Source of the DNA: Liquorilactobacillus aquaticus DSM 21051
GTDB taxonomy: Bacteria > Bacillota > Bacilli > Lactobacillales > Lactobacillaceae
Reading direction: 5' to 3'
Assembly (NCBI RefSeq): GCF_001436755.1
Contig: NZ_AYZD01000001.1
Span: 124,001 to 188,000, forward strand
DNA: 64,000 nt
The stretch's first letter is position 1. Every line of letters begins with the position of its first letter. Positions 34,628 to 44,744 of the stretch are shown here, piece after piece. The translations under genes and the position numbers were made by a program. The notes beneath the pieces are model-generated. The model saw only the letters and a list, made by a program, of their open reading frames with translations. It was not told where the DNA came from and ran no database searches.

Positions 34628-35702
34628 TTTGCAAGTTCTCCAAAGCCCTTGTTTGATCATACAAAATCAAAGCATCGATCACTTGCTCAAGATCGCCGTT
34701 CATAATTCGATCTAACTTATTCAACGTAAGGCCAATACGATGATCCGTTACACGGTTTTGCGGATAATTATAGGTTCTAATCCGCTCTGAACGGTCACCT
34801 GTTCCAATAGCAGATTTACGATTCTTATCATATTCACTTTGCTCTTTGGATGAATAGTAATCATAAACACGTGCTTTCAGGATTTTCATTGCTTTTTCAC
34901 GATTTTGTTGCTGTGAACGCTGGTCCTGCATTGCAACAACAATTCCAGTTGGCAGATGCGTCATTCGAACAGCTGACGATGTCTTATTAATATGTTGCCC
35001 ACCAGCACCGGATGAACGATAAACATCAACTCGAATATCTTTCGGATCGATTTCAATCTCAACATCTTCTTCCTCGGGCATGACCACTACGGTTGCTGTC
35101 GAGGTGTGAACCCGCCCAGCGGATTCCGTAACAGGCACACGCTGAACACGATGAGCACCACTTTCGTACTTCAATTTTGAATAAACACTGTCACCATTGA
35201 TAAGCAACGCAATTTCCTTAAAGCCTCCGACTTCGGTAACATTCTTGTCCAATACCTCTATCGACCACTTTTGCTTCTCAGCATATTTAGCGTACATATC
35301 GAAAAGATCACTAGCAAAGAGACTGGCTTCATCGCCCCCAGCAGCTCCACGAATTTCCATGATAATATTCTTATCATCATTAGGATCCTTGGGAAGCAAT
35401 AGAACTTTGATCTCTTCTTCCAGTTTTTCACGCTCGTGTTTGGCATCTGCCAACTCTTCCTTAGCCATTGCGGCCATTTCGTCATCGAGCTTTTCACGCA
35501 GCAGTTCTTCGTCTTCCTTGATTAAATTAGTGACTTTTTTATATTGGTCATATTTTTCGACCGTCTCGCGCAAGTCAGCCATTTCTTTTGACAAACTAGT
35601 AAAACGTTTGGTATCAGAAATAACATCTGGATCAGACAATAAACCGCCGAGTTCTTCATAGCGATCTTTAAGTGTCTGCAATCTATCAAACAAATCGTTC
35701 AT
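34620..35702 (-). CDS. prfA: Peptide chain release factor 1
   Basis: Terminates translation at UAA and UAG. 360 residues from ATG 35702 ([18 protein letters not shown]), 8 bases after GGAGGA; a TTG two codons earlier is too close to it. The peptidyl-hydrolysis GGQ is in [17 protein letters not shown] near 235 and the codon-recognition PxT region is in the stretch preceding [19 protein letters not shown] near 190. Ends NLQNE. Coupled to prmC. Confidence 0.97.
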   Translation of the reverse strand: MNDLFDRLQTLKDRYEELGGLLSDPDVISDTKRFTSLSKEMADLRETVEKYDQYKKVTNLIKEDEELLREKLDDEMAAMAKEELADAKHEREKLEEEIKVLLLPKDPNDDKNIIMEIRGAAGGDEASLFASDLFDMYAKYAEKQKWSIEVLDKNVTEVGGFKEIALLINGDSVYSKLKYESGAHRVQRVPVTESAGRVHTSTATVVVMPEEEDVEIEIDPKDIRVDVYRSSGAGGQHINKTSSAVRMTHLPTGIVVAMQDQRSQQQNREKAMKILKARVYDYYSSKEQSEYDKNRKSAIGTGDRSERIRTYNYPQNRVTDHRIGLTLNKLDRIMNGDLEQVIDALILYDQTRALENLQNE

Positions 35703-35801
35703 TAACAATTTCCTCCATCAAAAAATTAATTCTTCTATATAATAATAAATAATAATAAAAAGCAAAAAACAGATAACAAAATATGTATCTTTCTAATATT
35801 T

Positions 35802-36380
35802 CTATTGTGCTGAAAAAGGTGGTTTTAAATAATGACGACGACACACTGGATAGTATGACTCATTTCCACCGAACATTATCTGTTTTCCAGTATAAACAGG
35901 TTTTCCATTATTTATGCGCAAGTTCATAATAGCTTTTTTCTGGCAAAACCAACAAATTGTTTTCATCTCTTCTATCTTGTCTGCGTACAGTAAAAGATAT
36001 TTCGAGCCCTCAAATAATTCATTGCGAAAATCGTTTTTTAAACCAAAAGCCATCACTGGTATGTTTAGCTTATCAACGATCATTGCTAATTCGATTATAT
36101 GATGCTTGCTTAAAAACTGTGCTTCATCTACGAGTACACAAGCCGTTTGCGAATCCTGCTCGCTAAGTGTCTGGAAAATATTTGTCTTTTCATAAATTGG
36201 AACAGCCTTTCGCTCTAGGCCGATCCGACTTGAAATATACCCGACCTGTTCCCGCTTATCAACTGCACTGGTCATCAGAACAACACTTTTATGCTGTTCC
36301 TCATAGTTATGCGCAACCTTCAATATTTCAATACTCTTCCCACTATTCATTGCACCGTAACGAAAAAACAATTGCGCCAA
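35802..36380 (-). CDS. tdk: Thymidine kinase (type II)
   Basis: Phosphorylates thymidine to dTMP. 192 residues with the P-loop [13 protein letters not shown] at 9-21, [11 protein letters not shown] near 92 (Walker B-like), a lasso region, and structural zinc ligands CWFCQK near 143 and CRRH near 184. Probably starts at TTG 36380 after GGAGTGAATCATT. First gene of the minus-strand tdk-prfA-prmC-sua5-upp group, divergent from murT. Confidence 0.95.
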   Translation of the reverse strand: MAQLFFRYGAMNSGKSIEILKVAHNYEEQHKSVVLMTSAVDKREQVGYISSRIGLERKAVPIYEKTNIFQTLSEQDSQTACVLVDEAQFLSKHHIIELAMIVDKLNIPVMAFGLKNDFRNELFEGSKYLLLYADKIEEMKTICWFCQKKAIMNLRINNGKPVYTGKQIMFGGNESYYPVCRRHYLKPPFSAQ

Positions 36381-36611
36381 AATGATTCACTCCAAATCAA
36401 GACTCTCCAGATAAGTATATATGATTTTCAGCAAAATTTCACTACACATGATTGAAAATAAAAATATTCTAGTTGTAAATAATAATTTTCATAGGAAAAA
36501 ACAGCAAAAAACATACACACACTGGTATTTATGATATGATACAAAATGATATTATCAAACAAAGCGATTTTTTAACATCTCAATATATCGCTTTGAAACG
36601 GAGGAAAAAGC

Positions 36612-37961
36612 ATGTCGTTTAAAAGCTCAGTCGCAATTGCAGCTGGTCGTGCATCGTACTGGTTCTTGCATAATTTTCTACATGGAGGAACAGCATTACC
36701 TGGTAAAGTAACCCTTGCACTTGATCCTGAGGTTTTACAGACTTTATCCAAGAACTATGATGTAGTTATTATCACTGGCACGAATGGCAAAACACTAACA
36801 ACAGCCCTAACTGTCAAAGTGCTGCGGACCAAGTATGCTAATGTTCTAACTAATCCAAGTGGTTCAAACATGAAACAAGGCATCGTAACAGCTTTTTTGA
36901 CTGCACAACGAACAAAATCTGGCAAACCTTTAGCAGTTTTAGAAACAGATGAGGCAAATGTCGCTCTGATTACGCGTTATGTTAGTCCAAGTGCTTTCGT
37001 GCTAACCAATATTTTTAGAGACCAAATGGATCGTTATGGTGAAATATATACAACTTATGACAAAATACTCGCTGGAATACGCTTAGCTCCTAAGGCAACG
37101 ATCATTGCTAATGGGGATGCTCCGATCTTCAACAGCAAAAAGTTGCCTAATCCTATTGTTTATTATGGTTTCAATGCTGGAAAAGATCGCGAACAGATGG
37201 CTGCACCAAACACCGACGGTCTCTTATGTCCAAATTGTCAGAATATTTTACATTACTATCAACTCACTTACAGCAACTTAGGAAAGTATTATTGTCCAAA
37301 TTGTGATTTCAAGCGACCACAACTGACACATCAAGTAAACACGATCAAAAAACAAACTCCAACTTCATCAACTTTTGAAATTGATGGGCATCCGACAACT
37401 CTCCATATCGGTGGTACCTATAATATTTACAACGCTTTAGCAGCTTACAGCGTCGGATATCATTTTGACATTGAACCTGAATTGATTACTCAAGCATTGA
37501 ACAGTAAAGATGAAAAAATATTCGGTCGGCAAGAAGTTATCTCCATCGACGATAAAGAAGTTACCTTGATTCTGGTTAAAAACCCGGTTGGCCTTGATCA
37601 AGTACTAAGTATGATCAAAACAGATCAAGCCCCTTTTTCATTAGCTGTTTTACTAAACGCAAATTATGCTGATGGTATTGATACAAGTTGGATTTGGGAT
37701 GGGCGTTTCGAGGAGCTGCCGTTTGAAAGAATTCCGAGTGTACTTGTAGGCGGCGAAAGATATCGCGATATTGCATTTCGACTTAAAGTTGCTGGTGTCC
37801 CAGCAGAGCATTTTGAAGAACATGAAAATCTGAATGCAGTTCTCGAATCTATCAAAAAAATGCCAACAAAACATGTTTATGTTTTAGCTACTTACACGGC
37901 TGTTCTACAATTGCGTAAAGCCATGGCTTCACAAGACTATATTAAGGAAGGAATGGAGTAA
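36612..37961 (+). CDS. murT: Lipid II isoglutaminyl synthase, MurT subunit
   Basis: Mur-ligase-like ATPase subunit that, with GatD, amidates D-glutamate of lipid II to D-isoglutamine. 449 residues: ATP loop [16 protein letters not shown] near 57, a central Mur ligase domain with an inserted four-cysteine zinc ribbon (CPNCQ near 205 and CPNCD near 228), and the DUF1727 C-terminal domain carrying the catalytic aspartate region. RBS CGGAGGAAAAAGC. It overlaps gatD by one base (TAATG), so the two subunits are made together. Confidence 0.96.
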   Translation: MSFKSSVAIAAGRASYWFLHNFLHGGTALPGKVTLALDPEVLQTLSKNYDVVIITGTNGKTLTTALTVKVLRTKYANVLTNPSGSNMKQGIVTAFLTAQRTKSGKPLAVLETDEANVALITRYVSPSAFVLTNIFRDQMDRYGEIYTTYDKILAGIRLAPKATIIANGDAPIFNSKKLPNPIVYYGFNAGKDREQMAAPNTDGLLCPNCQNILHYYQLTYSNLGKYYCPNCDFKRPQLTHQVNTIKKQTPTSSTFEIDGHPTTLHIGGTYNIYNALAAYSVGYHFDIEPELITQALNSKDEKIFGRQEVISIDDKEVTLILVKNPVGLDQVLSMIKTDQAPFSLAVLLNANYADGIDTSWIWDGRFEELPFERIPSVLVGGERYRDIAFRLKVAGVPAEHFEEHENLNAVLESIKKMPTKHVYVLATYTAVLQLRKAMASQDYIKEGME

Positions 37962-38668
37962 TGATGCCTTATACATTAAATATTGCTCATTTATATGGCG
38001 ATCTGATGAATACTTATGGTGACATTGGAAACATTCTTGTGCTTAACTACTATGCAAAGCAAATGAATGTCACCTTAACATCTGAAATCGTTAGTTTAAA
38101 TCAGCCATTTGATCCTGAAAAATTTGACCTCGCTTTTTTCGGCGGGGGTCAGGACTATGAGCAGGTTATTGTTTCTAAGGACATCCAAGGCAAGAAAAAA
38201 GCTTTGACTGACTTCATTGAAGACAATGGCCCTGTGCTTGCTATCTGCGGCGGCTATCAATTGCTCGGCCAATATTACATCGGAGCCCAGGGTGAACGAA
38301 TAGAAGGAATCAATGCCTTGCCACATTATACAAAAAGTCAAGACAATAATCGGTTCATTGGTGACATTATCATTAAAAATGCTGAAACCAACCAAACTTA
38401 TCACGGTTTTGAAAACCACAATGGTGTTACCTTTCTAGGTGAAGGCGAGCGCCCCTTAGGAACCGTTGTCAGTGGTCATGGTAATAACGGTCAAGACAAA
38501 TCAGAAGGCGCTATTTATAAAAATGTTTTCTGTTCCTATTTCCACGGTCCTATTCTTGCGCGCAATGGTGAGCTTGCCAAAAGATTGCTGTTAATTGCCT
38601 TAAAACGAAAATACCCTGATGCTGATCTAAGTGCACAAGAAAAGTTGCGTATTAAACCAACCTACTGA
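37961..38668 (+). CDS. gatD: Lipid II isoglutaminyl synthase, GatD subunit
   Basis: Class I glutamine amidotransferase that supplies ammonia to MurT. 235 residues beginning [26 protein letters not shown] 37961 and ATG 37964 are both possible. Nucleophile cysteine in [15 protein letters not shown] near 94, catalytic histidine in [10 protein letters not shown] near 190, and [10 protein letters not shown] near 52 upstream of it. Followed by a family terminator at 38777. Confidence 0.96.
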   Translation: MMPYTLNIAHLYGDLMNTYGDIGNILVLNYYAKQMNVTLTSEIVSLNQPFDPEKFDLAFFGGGQDYEQVIVSKDIQGKKKALTDFIEDNGPVLAICGGYQLLGQYYIGAQGERIEGINALPHYTKSQDNNRFIGDIIIKNAETNQTYHGFENHNGVTFLGEGERPLGTVVSGHGNNGQDKSEGAIYKNVFCSYFHGPILARNGELAKRLLLIALKRKYPDADLSAQEKLRIKPTY

Positions 38669-38776
38669 TAGATTGCGGAACCTGATAAAAAATCTGTTCT
38701 TGCTTAAACTTCTCCTACAAGAACATAAAGTAATTTTTTTGAATATTAAGTGTGATTGTACTGTTTTCCAATACAG

Positions 38777-38810
38777 AAGGCTGAGTCAAAGATTCTCTTG
38801 ACCCAGCCTT
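38777..38810. terminator. Bidirectional terminator between gatD and manA
   Basis: AAGGCTGAGTCAA pairs with TTGACCCAGCCTT (one G-U/A-C position), followed by TTATTTTT. It belongs to the dispersed GGCTGRGTCAAA palindrome family. Confidence 0.8.
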
Positions 38811-38945
38811 TTATTTTTATCTTTTATTATTCGAACTAAATTGTTTCAATAGTCATTTTTTTGAACACTAAAATTTTACTGAAGCAAACCTTCTCTTCCT
38901 CAGGCAAGTCATTAGAAAATATTAGGCTTCCGTTAATACCCAAAA

Positions 38946-39917
38946 TCATGCCTTAGCACCTGGTTCAGAGGCAATAATGGATAAACTGCCTTCGATTGTC
39001 CACTCTTTAACATCAAAAGGAAGTATAAAATGCTGACCTTTAGCCAAAGTATAGCTTTCACCCGCAACTTCTATTTTTCCTTGACCATCAAGTACAGAAA
39101 CCAATGTATATGGAGCTTCACGTCTTTTAAAAGAAGCTTTGCCAAGAGGAAGCTCCCACTTATAGACACTGAAAAAATCTGTAGCAATATAGTTTGTAAT
39201 CGTGGCATCACCTTGCTTATGGGTAGTAATATCAAGTTTTGGATCGTTGTGCGGAACATTCGTCACATCTATAGATTGTTTAATGTGTAATTTGCGTTTT
39301 TCGCCAGTTTTCTTATCTACACGGTCAAAGTCATAAACACGGTAGGTCGTGTCGCTGCTTTGCTGAGTTTCCAGAACCATCACACCCTTACCGATCGCAT
39401 GAATGGTTCCACTCGGTACATAAAGGAAATCACCCGGTTTAACTGGTATACGGCGTAAAAGCTTATCCCATTGACCTGCTTCAATCATTTCAGCCAATTC
39501 TGCCTTCGTTCTAGCATGGTGTCCGTAAATCATTTCTGAATCTTTGTCTGCAGCAATTACATACCAGCACTCTGTTTTACCAAGCTCGTGTTCATGTTTC
39601 ATTGCATAAACATCATCCGGATGAACTTGAACAGATAGCTCTTCTCGCGCATCAAGAATTTTAGTTAATAATGGAAAAACTTCACCAGTTACATTGCCGA
39701 ACACTTCGCGGTGATCATGCCAAAGTTCATCCAGAGTCTGCCCCTTATACTGTCCATTCAAAATTGTCGCTGGCCCGTGTGCATGTGCCGAAATGGCCCA
39801 GCATTCACCAGTCTTACTACTTGGTATTGAATAACCAAACTTTATTTTTAGGCGTTGTCCACCCCAAATCTTTTCTTGAAAAAACGGTTTCAAAAAAATT
39901 GGTTGTTTCAATGTCAT
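38946..39917 (-). CDS. manA: Mannose-6-phosphate isomerase, class I
   Basis: Zinc enzyme interconverting mannose 6-phosphate and fructose 6-phosphate. 323 residues of the short Firmicute type: EKIWGGQRLKIKFG near 14, VQVHPDDVYAMKHE near 96 (zinc His), GKTECWYVIAA near 112 (zinc Glu), FLYVPSGTIHAIGKGVMVLETQQSSDTTYRVYDFDR near 160-195 (zinc His and catalytic Arg; several adjacent segments). RBS TTTAGGAGGAATGAC. No mannose transporter is nearby. Confidence 0.96.
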   Translation of the reverse strand: MTLKQPIFLKPFFQEKIWGGQRLKIKFGYSIPSSKTGECWAISAHAHGPATILNGQYKGQTLDELWHDHREVFGNVTGEVFPLLTKILDAREELSVQVHPDDVYAMKHEHELGKTECWYVIAADKDSEMIYGHHARTKAELAEMIEAGQWDKLLRRIPVKPGDFLYVPSGTIHAIGKGVMVLETQQSSDTTYRVYDFDRVDKKTGEKRKLHIKQSIDVTNVPHNDPKLDITTHKQGDATITNYIATDFFSVYKWELPLGKASFKRREAPYTLVSVLDGQGKIEVAGESYTLAKGQHFILPFDVKEWTIEGSLSIIASEPGAKA

Positions 39918-39941
39918 TCCTCCTAAATGTTTTTAAATACC

Positions 39942-40955
39942 TTAATCTTTTTCATCGAGATATTGTGCAATTATTTTATCGCGTTTCTCTAAAAAAAGCT
40001 CGTTTGTCGCATGCGGATGAACTCTATTCGTCAAAACAATTAAAGCATCTTGTTTCTTCTTATCCAAAAGAATGAATGTCCCTGTAAACCCAGTATGATA
40101 GAGACACGCTTCTTTTTGTTTGTTATACCGCAGATCCCAACCTAATGATCTTCCTAAATTTTCATTAGGCGTTTGGTCTCTAAATAAGTCATTGATCGTC
40201 TGCTCTTGCAAGACTTTTTTTCTGGGTTTATTCTCTAATACCCAAGCTGAAAATTTAATCAAATCATGAAGAGAGGTAAAAAGACCAGCCGACCCACAAC
40301 GTTCACCAATAATATTAGCCTTAGGATCGTGGACCTGTCCACAAATAAGCCCACGTTTTTTCGACAATTCAGTTGGCACACATTCAGTGGGATTCGGTTC
40401 AAATGTACTCTCATTCATCCCCAAAGGCCGCAACACCTCTGAAACTATTACCCTTTGCACCGGTTTTTGATATAGCTTTTCAATAATCAAACCCAGAAAA
40501 ATCATTCCAATATCTGTATATACAACCTTTTGTTCAAAACATTCTCCTATATGCAGCGTATAAAGTGCTTCTATTAAGTCATTTGCGTCCAAAGAATCAC
40601 GGTTTTTTATATAACCTGTGATTGCCGAAGTATGTGTCAAAAAATGTCTAATCGTAACACGCTGATCAGAAAATTTCGGCAAAAACTTTTTGACTGGGTC
40701 TTCAAGCTTAACCTTGCCGTTTTCGATTAATTTTAAAATAACTGTTGTTGTTCCAATAACCTTCGTCAAAGATGCAACATCGTATAACAAATCAGGGCTC
40801 ATCTCTTTTTCAGCTGGAACAATCTGACGCCTTCCAAAAACTTCAGCTTGAAGACTACCACAGTGCAGCATTGCATACGAAACCCCAGGTACAACGTTCT
40901 CGTCTACAAGTTCATGGAGCATCTTCACTGTTCGCTTATTCATCATCATTTTCAC
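39942..40955 (-). CDS. Beta-lactamase-family (class C-like) serine hydrolase
   Basis: Penicillin-recognising-enzyme fold hydrolase. 337 residues, no signal peptide, so probably a cytoplasmic esterase or D-amino-acid peptidase rather than a secreted beta-lactamase. Catalytic triad motifs: SLTK in YDVASLTKVIGTT near 65, YTD (YxN position) in KVVYTDIGMIF near 155 and HTG in CLYHTGFTGTF near 290. The start (GTG 40955 or one of three ATG codons just after) is ambiguous and lies inside the end of the phosphatase gene upstream. Confidence 0.85.
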   Translation of the reverse strand: MKMMMNKRTVKMLHELVDENVVPGVSYAMLHCGSLQAEVFGRRQIVPAEKEMSPDLLYDVASLTKVIGTTTVILKLIENGKVKLEDPVKKFLPKFSDQRVTIRHFLTHTSAITGYIKNRDSLDANDLIEALYTLHIGECFEQKVVYTDIGMIFLGLIIEKLYQKPVQRVIVSEVLRPLGMNESTFEPNPTECVPTELSKKRGLICGQVHDPKANIIGERCGSAGLFTSLHDLIKFSAWVLENKPRKKVLQEQTINDLFRDQTPNENLGRSLGWDLRYNKQKEACLYHTGFTGTFILLDKKKQDALIVLTNRVHPHATNELFLEKRDKIIAQYLDEKD

Positions 40956-41625
40956 TTCGTTTACTGTTTAATTTTTTTTGATTAATACTAACAATATTAA
41001 AATTGCCGTTCTCAAAATCAACCTTGCTCACACGCGCATTCTTTAACAGAAGCAGTGGGACATCTCCTTTTAATCCCTCAATAAAGACCGAAAGTACGAT
41101 TGCATGTGCAACAACCAAAATATTAACCTCACTTTGCTCATCATTGTATTTATGTGCAATTTCCAATAAAGTGCGGGTGATGCGCTGATTAAGTTGCTGA
41201 GCGGTTTCAATTTGAGTTGCTGTATCCATGATCTTAAACAAATTGGTTACTGCCATAACATGTTGCTGTTCCCGAAAGGCTGCAATAATTTTGCGCAAAC
41301 CTATTTTTCTTAAAACTGTTGGAACAAGCTTTCTGTTTTTCATTTCTTCATAATTTCCAAAATTAAGTTCACGCAAACCTGGAGCTATTTCTATTGGCGG
41401 CTTTTTTTTAGTGTTTTGTGCCAAAATATACTGGGCTGTTTTCTGCGTACGTTTAAGATCACTTGTATAAACTGCCGTAAATTCTACATCATACAGATCA
41501 TCACCTAGTCTTTTCGCCATAGCTATCCCCTTCTTAGTCAGTGGCGAATCGGTAATACCTTGAAGTCGACGACGTCGATTAACTTCCGTTTGACCATGTC
41601 TTACTAAATAAAAATGAACAATCAT
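40936..41625 (-). CDS. Histidine phosphatase family protein
   Basis: Phosphoglycerate mutase/phosphatase-like enzyme; substrate unknown. 229 residues from ATG 41625 (MIVHFYLVRHGQTEVNRRRR), 10 bases after AAGGA; the GTG three codons earlier is too close. The phosphohistidine motif LVRHGQTE is at 7-14, YTSDLKRTQKTA near 58, GLRELNFGNYEEM near 87 and the second histidine in LVVAHAIVLSVF near 185. Overlaps the following hydrolase gene by 20 bases, so they are probably one operon. Confidence 0.88.
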   Translation of the reverse strand: MIVHFYLVRHGQTEVNRRRRLQGITDSPLTKKGIAMAKRLGDDLYDVEFTAVYTSDLKRTQKTAQYILAQNTKKKPPIEIAPGLRELNFGNYEEMKNRKLVPTVLRKIGLRKIIAAFREQQHVMAVTNLFKIMDTATQIETAQQLNQRITRTLLEIAHKYNDEQSEVNILVVAHAIVLSVFIEGLKGDVPLLLLKNARVSKVDFENGNFNIVSINQKKLNSKRSENDDE

Positions 41626-41742
41626 TCGTTCCACTTCCTTACAAGCAGCTGTTTTCTTTGTCTAATTTTACATATCGGCGATCAGATAGTACAATTATAC
41701 CAAATAAACTCTAATTGAGTTAAATATAAGGGATTGATCAAC

Positions 41743-42072
41743 GTGGCAAGCAACTCAGATTCTATTTTTAATTTACTGTCCTTTTTAAAACGTCATCCAG
41801 ATCATTATACAGAACTAGGGACCTCATACAATAATGTCCTTCGTTTAGCCATTCCTGATAGTGTTCAAGTTTCGGATCAAGAAATATACTTTCCCGATAA
41901 TAAGCTGATGGTGAATAGAATGCAGACTAATTTCATTGCACAACACGGAGAATTACTCAATCACTATCAGACAAAAACTAAGCAGCCTGACTCATATTTT
42001 AAAGAGGTTTGGATCACAACCACACATATCACACATGCAAAAAGCTATTTGCTTGAAATATCTTATGAATAA
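41743..42072 (+). CDS. Hypothetical protein
   Basis: 109 residues, unrecognised. I prefer GTG 41743 (MASNSDSIFNLL), 9 bases after AAGGGA, over the in-frame TTG 41734, which abuts it. No signal peptide or membrane span; mixed alpha/beta composition with LLSFLKRHPDHYTELGTSYNN near the N-terminus. Divergent from the phosphatase and followed by a terminator, so it is a plausible single-gene unit. Confidence 0.7.
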   Translation: MASNSDSIFNLLSFLKRHPDHYTELGTSYNNVLRLAIPDSVQVSDQEIYFPDNKLMVNRMQTNFIAQHGELLNHYQTKTKQPDSYFKEVWITTTHITHAKSYLLEISYE

Positions 42073-42103
42073 TTAATTCCAATAAACTAGTTAAGAAAAT
42101 AAC

Positions 42104-42160
42104 AAAAAGGCTGAAGTGAAAAACTAGACTTGCTCTAGATTCTTATCTTCAGTCTTTTTT
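42104..42160. terminator. Terminator between hypothetical gene and MFS gene
   Basis: AAAAAGGCTGAAG pairs with CTTCAGTCTTTTTT; an inner CTAGA/TCTAG hairpin caps it. Both strands have T-tracts. Confidence 0.75.
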
Positions 42161-42186
42161 CAGCTATACGTTGAATAAATACAACA

Positions 42187-43395
42187 CTAGTTTTTTCTAG
42201 CAACACGAATGACTATCAACAAATCAATTGCAATGAACATCGCTGTTACGAGAAAGACTGCTTCATAACTAAATAAACTCGAAACAAGTGATCCGACCAT
42301 TGGACCCACCACTCCACCAGCAGCTTGAAACGACTGATTATAACTAAAAATACGTCCAAATGCTTCACTAGGAACATCAAGGGTCAAAATTGTCTGAACT
42401 GCAGGTAGCATTGCTGCACTGGAGAGACCTAGTAAGAAGCGAAGTAGTCCCAGCTGCCACGGCGCCGTCACAAAAAACATTGGCACAAAAATAATTGCAG
42501 TAGCTAATAATCCTGTTAGCAAGATTCTTTCCGGTCCAATTTTATCCATCAGATGTCCAACTTTTGAAGCAAGAAGCAATGTTCCAAAGCCTGGCATAGC
42601 CGCAACAAAACCACTAACTAGGGAAACATTACCGTGACCGTTCATTAATTGACGTACTAACAAACTGATAATTGGTGAAATTGACATCAATGAAGATTGC
42701 ACAAATAGAGTTGTTAAAAACATTACGATAATAAGCTTCGGTTGCCTTAGCTCATGAAAAATCCTGCCCATTGGTTTGATTTTTTTAGCAGAAATTGGGG
42801 TGAAATGTTCTGTAACATACAAGAAAGTCAGTGCAAAGACTAATCCCATTAAAATGCCTGTGATGAAAAAGGTCATTCGGTAACCAACAGCCCCAGCAAT
42901 AAATCCACCAAAAAGAGGACCTAGTAGCGTTCCTGTCACATTAGCAGTCATCAAATTTCCCATTACTTGACCGCTTTTCTTATGTGGTGTTTCACCTGCC
43001 ATTAATGCAGTCGCGTTATTAATGTATCCTGAGAATGCTCCTTGAAGCAAACGTAAAACAATAACCATTAAAACGCTCTGTGCCATTCCTACAAAAAAAA
43101 TGGTGAATGCCATAACTCCAGACGCTCGCAAACACATCAACTTTCTACCTTTGCGATCTGCCAAGTTCCCCCAAAAGGGAGAGACAATTGCTTGTGACAA
43201 ATATGTAATAGAAAATGCAATTCCGGAGTAAAGATTAAGTTCCCATTTGTTAAAATGGCCCAAAGTGTCCAAGTACAGCGAGATAAACGGCATTGTCATT
43301 GAATATCCTAATGCCGTGATGAAACACCCGATCCACAGGATCAGAAAACTCTTCTTCCAGACAGCCTGTCGCTTTTCTTCTACCTCTTTAGTCAC
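42187..43395 (-). CDS. MFS multidrug exporter (PmrA/MdtG type)
   Basis: Twelve-helix proton-driven exporter of the DHA1 branch. About 402 residues from GTG 43395 (MTKEVEEKRQAVWKKSFLILW), with AAAGGA upstream; the in-frame start at 43488 would add a charged extension with no ribosome site. Motif A is GNLADRKGRKLMCLRASG near 75, motif C-like GTLLGPLFGGFIAG near 150. It resembles PmrA-type drug pumps of streptococci, but the substrate is not predictable. Single gene with its own terminators on both sides. Confidence 0.87.
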   Translation of the reverse strand: MTKEVEEKRQAVWKKSFLILWIGCFITALGYSMTMPFISLYLDTLGHFNKWELNLYSGIAFSITYLSQAIVSPFWGNLADRKGRKLMCLRASGVMAFTIFFVGMAQSVLMVIVLRLLQGAFSGYINNATALMAGETPHKKSGQVMGNLMTANVTGTLLGPLFGGFIAGAVGYRMTFFITGILMGLVFALTFLYVTEHFTPISAKKIKPMGRIFHELRQPKLIIVMFLTTLFVQSSLMSISPIISLLVRQLMNGHGNVSLVSGFVAAMPGFGTLLLASKVGHLMDKIGPERILLTGLLATAIIFVPMFFVTAPWQLGLLRFLLGLSSAAMLPAVQTILTLDVPSEAFGRIFSYNQSFQAAGGVVGPMVGSLVSSLFSYEAVFLVTAMFIAIDLLIVIRVARKN

Positions 43396-43524
43396 ACGAA
43401 AACAATCCTTTCTTTTAAGCAATATTCTAATAATAACATTACCGATGTCTAATAGTATAGTCTTCTTTTTATTTTTTCCTTGTATCACATTTTGATTATC
43501 CTAGAAAAAAGGTTGCCCGTCCAT

Positions 43525-43595
43525 AAAAAAAACCCGATCTAGGCATCGCGTAATCTTGCTGAGCACACTGCGACCGCACAAAGTTCGGGTTTTTT
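43525..43595. terminator. Terminator with 47-base loop
   Basis: AAAAAAAACCCGA (43525-43537) pairs with TCGGGTTTTTT (43585-43595). The long loop has no obvious stem of its own. It ends the minus-strand gene at 43638 before the MFS gene. Confidence 0.75.
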
Positions 43596-43637
43596 AACAC
43601 TATTCATTTTTATACTTCAAATTAAATACAAACTTAA

Positions 43638-43904
43638 TTAATCATCTAAGTCGCGCTCGATATCCAAACCATACAAATTGCTCACGGGCTCATTCTTATC
43701 GACCGGATGCACAACTAAAATCGTTGTCGCTCCCTTGCTGCTGACGTACCCTGCAAACTCCGCAACCTCTTCGACTCGATAAGCTAATCCGTCAGAATTA
43801 TAAATATATTGACCAGCGATTGGCATACTTTCGAAATATGTTTTATTCATTCGATAGTAGTCATTTGAAGAAGGTTCATGCATAACCAAAACAACTTTAA
43901 ACAT
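43638..43904 (-). CDS. Small conserved hypothetical protein
   Basis: 88 residues, unrecognised. Soluble, mixed alpha/beta: MFKVVLVMHEPSSNDYYRMNK, a central YIYNSDGLAYRVEEVAEF and ILVVHPVDKN, acidic C-terminus DIERDLDD. RBS GGGGTGATTTTAC precedes the ATG, so it is probably real. It lies downstream of the glnQ gene and may be read through from it, though 99 bases separate them. Confidence 0.7.
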   Translation of the reverse strand: MFKVVLVMHEPSSNDYYRMNKTYFESMPIAGQYIYNSDGLAYRVEEVAEFAGYVSSKGATTILVVHPVDKNEPVSNLYGLDIERDLDD

Positions 43905-44003
43905 GTAAAATCACCCCTGTAATCCCAATAGATAAGAAAGCAACTCGACGTAGTAAGTATTAAATCACAACAACAGAAGAGACCAAGGTATCACACACAT
44001 ATC

Positions 44004-44744
44004 TTAAACATTGATAACCTTCTCCAAGAAAGTTTTAGTACGTTCATTTTGAGGATTATCAAAGACATCTTCAGGCTTTCCTTCTTCCATTACTTTACCA
44101 TCAGCCATGAAGACTACGCGATCAGCAACTTCTTTAGCAAAACCCATTTCATGTGTAACAACAACCATTGTCATTCCCTTCTTAGCAAGATCCTTCATTA
44201 CGGCAAGAACATCTCCAACCATTTCAGGATCAAGTGCAGAAGTTGGTTCGTCAAACAGCATGATATCTGGATTCATTGCAAGTGCACGTGCAATTGCAAC
44301 ACGCTGTTTCTGTCCACCAGACAAAGACTGTGGCATCGCATCGTACTTATCATCCAAACCAACTGTATTCAAAAGTTTCTTTGCTGCTACAACCGCTTCT
44401 TCTTTAGACATTTTACCAAGTTCAACTGGAGCAAGTTCAACATTTTGTCCCACTGTTAAATTATTGAAAAGATTGAAATGCTGGAACACCATACCAATAT
44501 TTTCGCGTGCTTGGTCAATATTTGTTTTCGGGTCACTAATGTTGTTGCCATCAATAACAACTTTACCAGACGTTGGCTCTTCTAACCTGTTTAAACACCT
44601 GAGCAAAGTACTCTTTCCAGAACCAGAAGGGCCGATCAGGACAACTACTTCGTTTGTAGCGACCTTAAAATCAATTCCCTTTAGAACATGATTATCGCCA
44701 AAATTCTTTTTTAAATCTGTTACATCAACTTTTAAATTCTTCAT
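44004..44744 (-). CDS. glnQ: Polar amino acid ABC transporter, ATPase subunit
   Basis: Drives import with the fused binding-protein/permease encoded just upstream. 246 residues: Walker [19 protein letters not shown] near 38, Q-loop VFQHFNLF near 88, signature [15 protein letters not shown] near 142, Walker [18 protein letters not shown] near 162, H-loop [10 protein letters not shown] near 196. This is the PAAT (glutamine/arginine/cystine) subfamily. Its ATG overlaps the permease stop (TAATG). Confidence 0.94.
   Translation of the reverse strand: MKNLKVDVTDLKKNFGDNHVLKGIDFKVATNEVVVLIGPSGSGKSTLLRCLNRLEEPTSGKVVIDGNNISDPKTNIDQARENIGMVFQHFNLFNNLTVGQNVELAPVELGKMSKEEAVVAAKKLLNTVGLDDKYDAMPQSLSGGQKQRVAIARALAMNPDIMLFDEPTSALDPEMVGDVLAVMKDLAKKGMTMVVVTHEMGFAKEVADRVVFMADGKVMEEGKPEDVFDNPQNERTKTFLEKVINV

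Noticed and set aside
35197-35661. 154-codon plus-strand frame antisense to prfA
   Set aside because: Ser-rich shadow of the Glu/Lys-rich coiled coil of release factor 1; no ribosome site.
44107-44691. 194-codon plus-strand frame antisense to glnQ
   Set aside because: The opposite strand encodes a complete ABC ATPase; the frame has no homology-like motifs.
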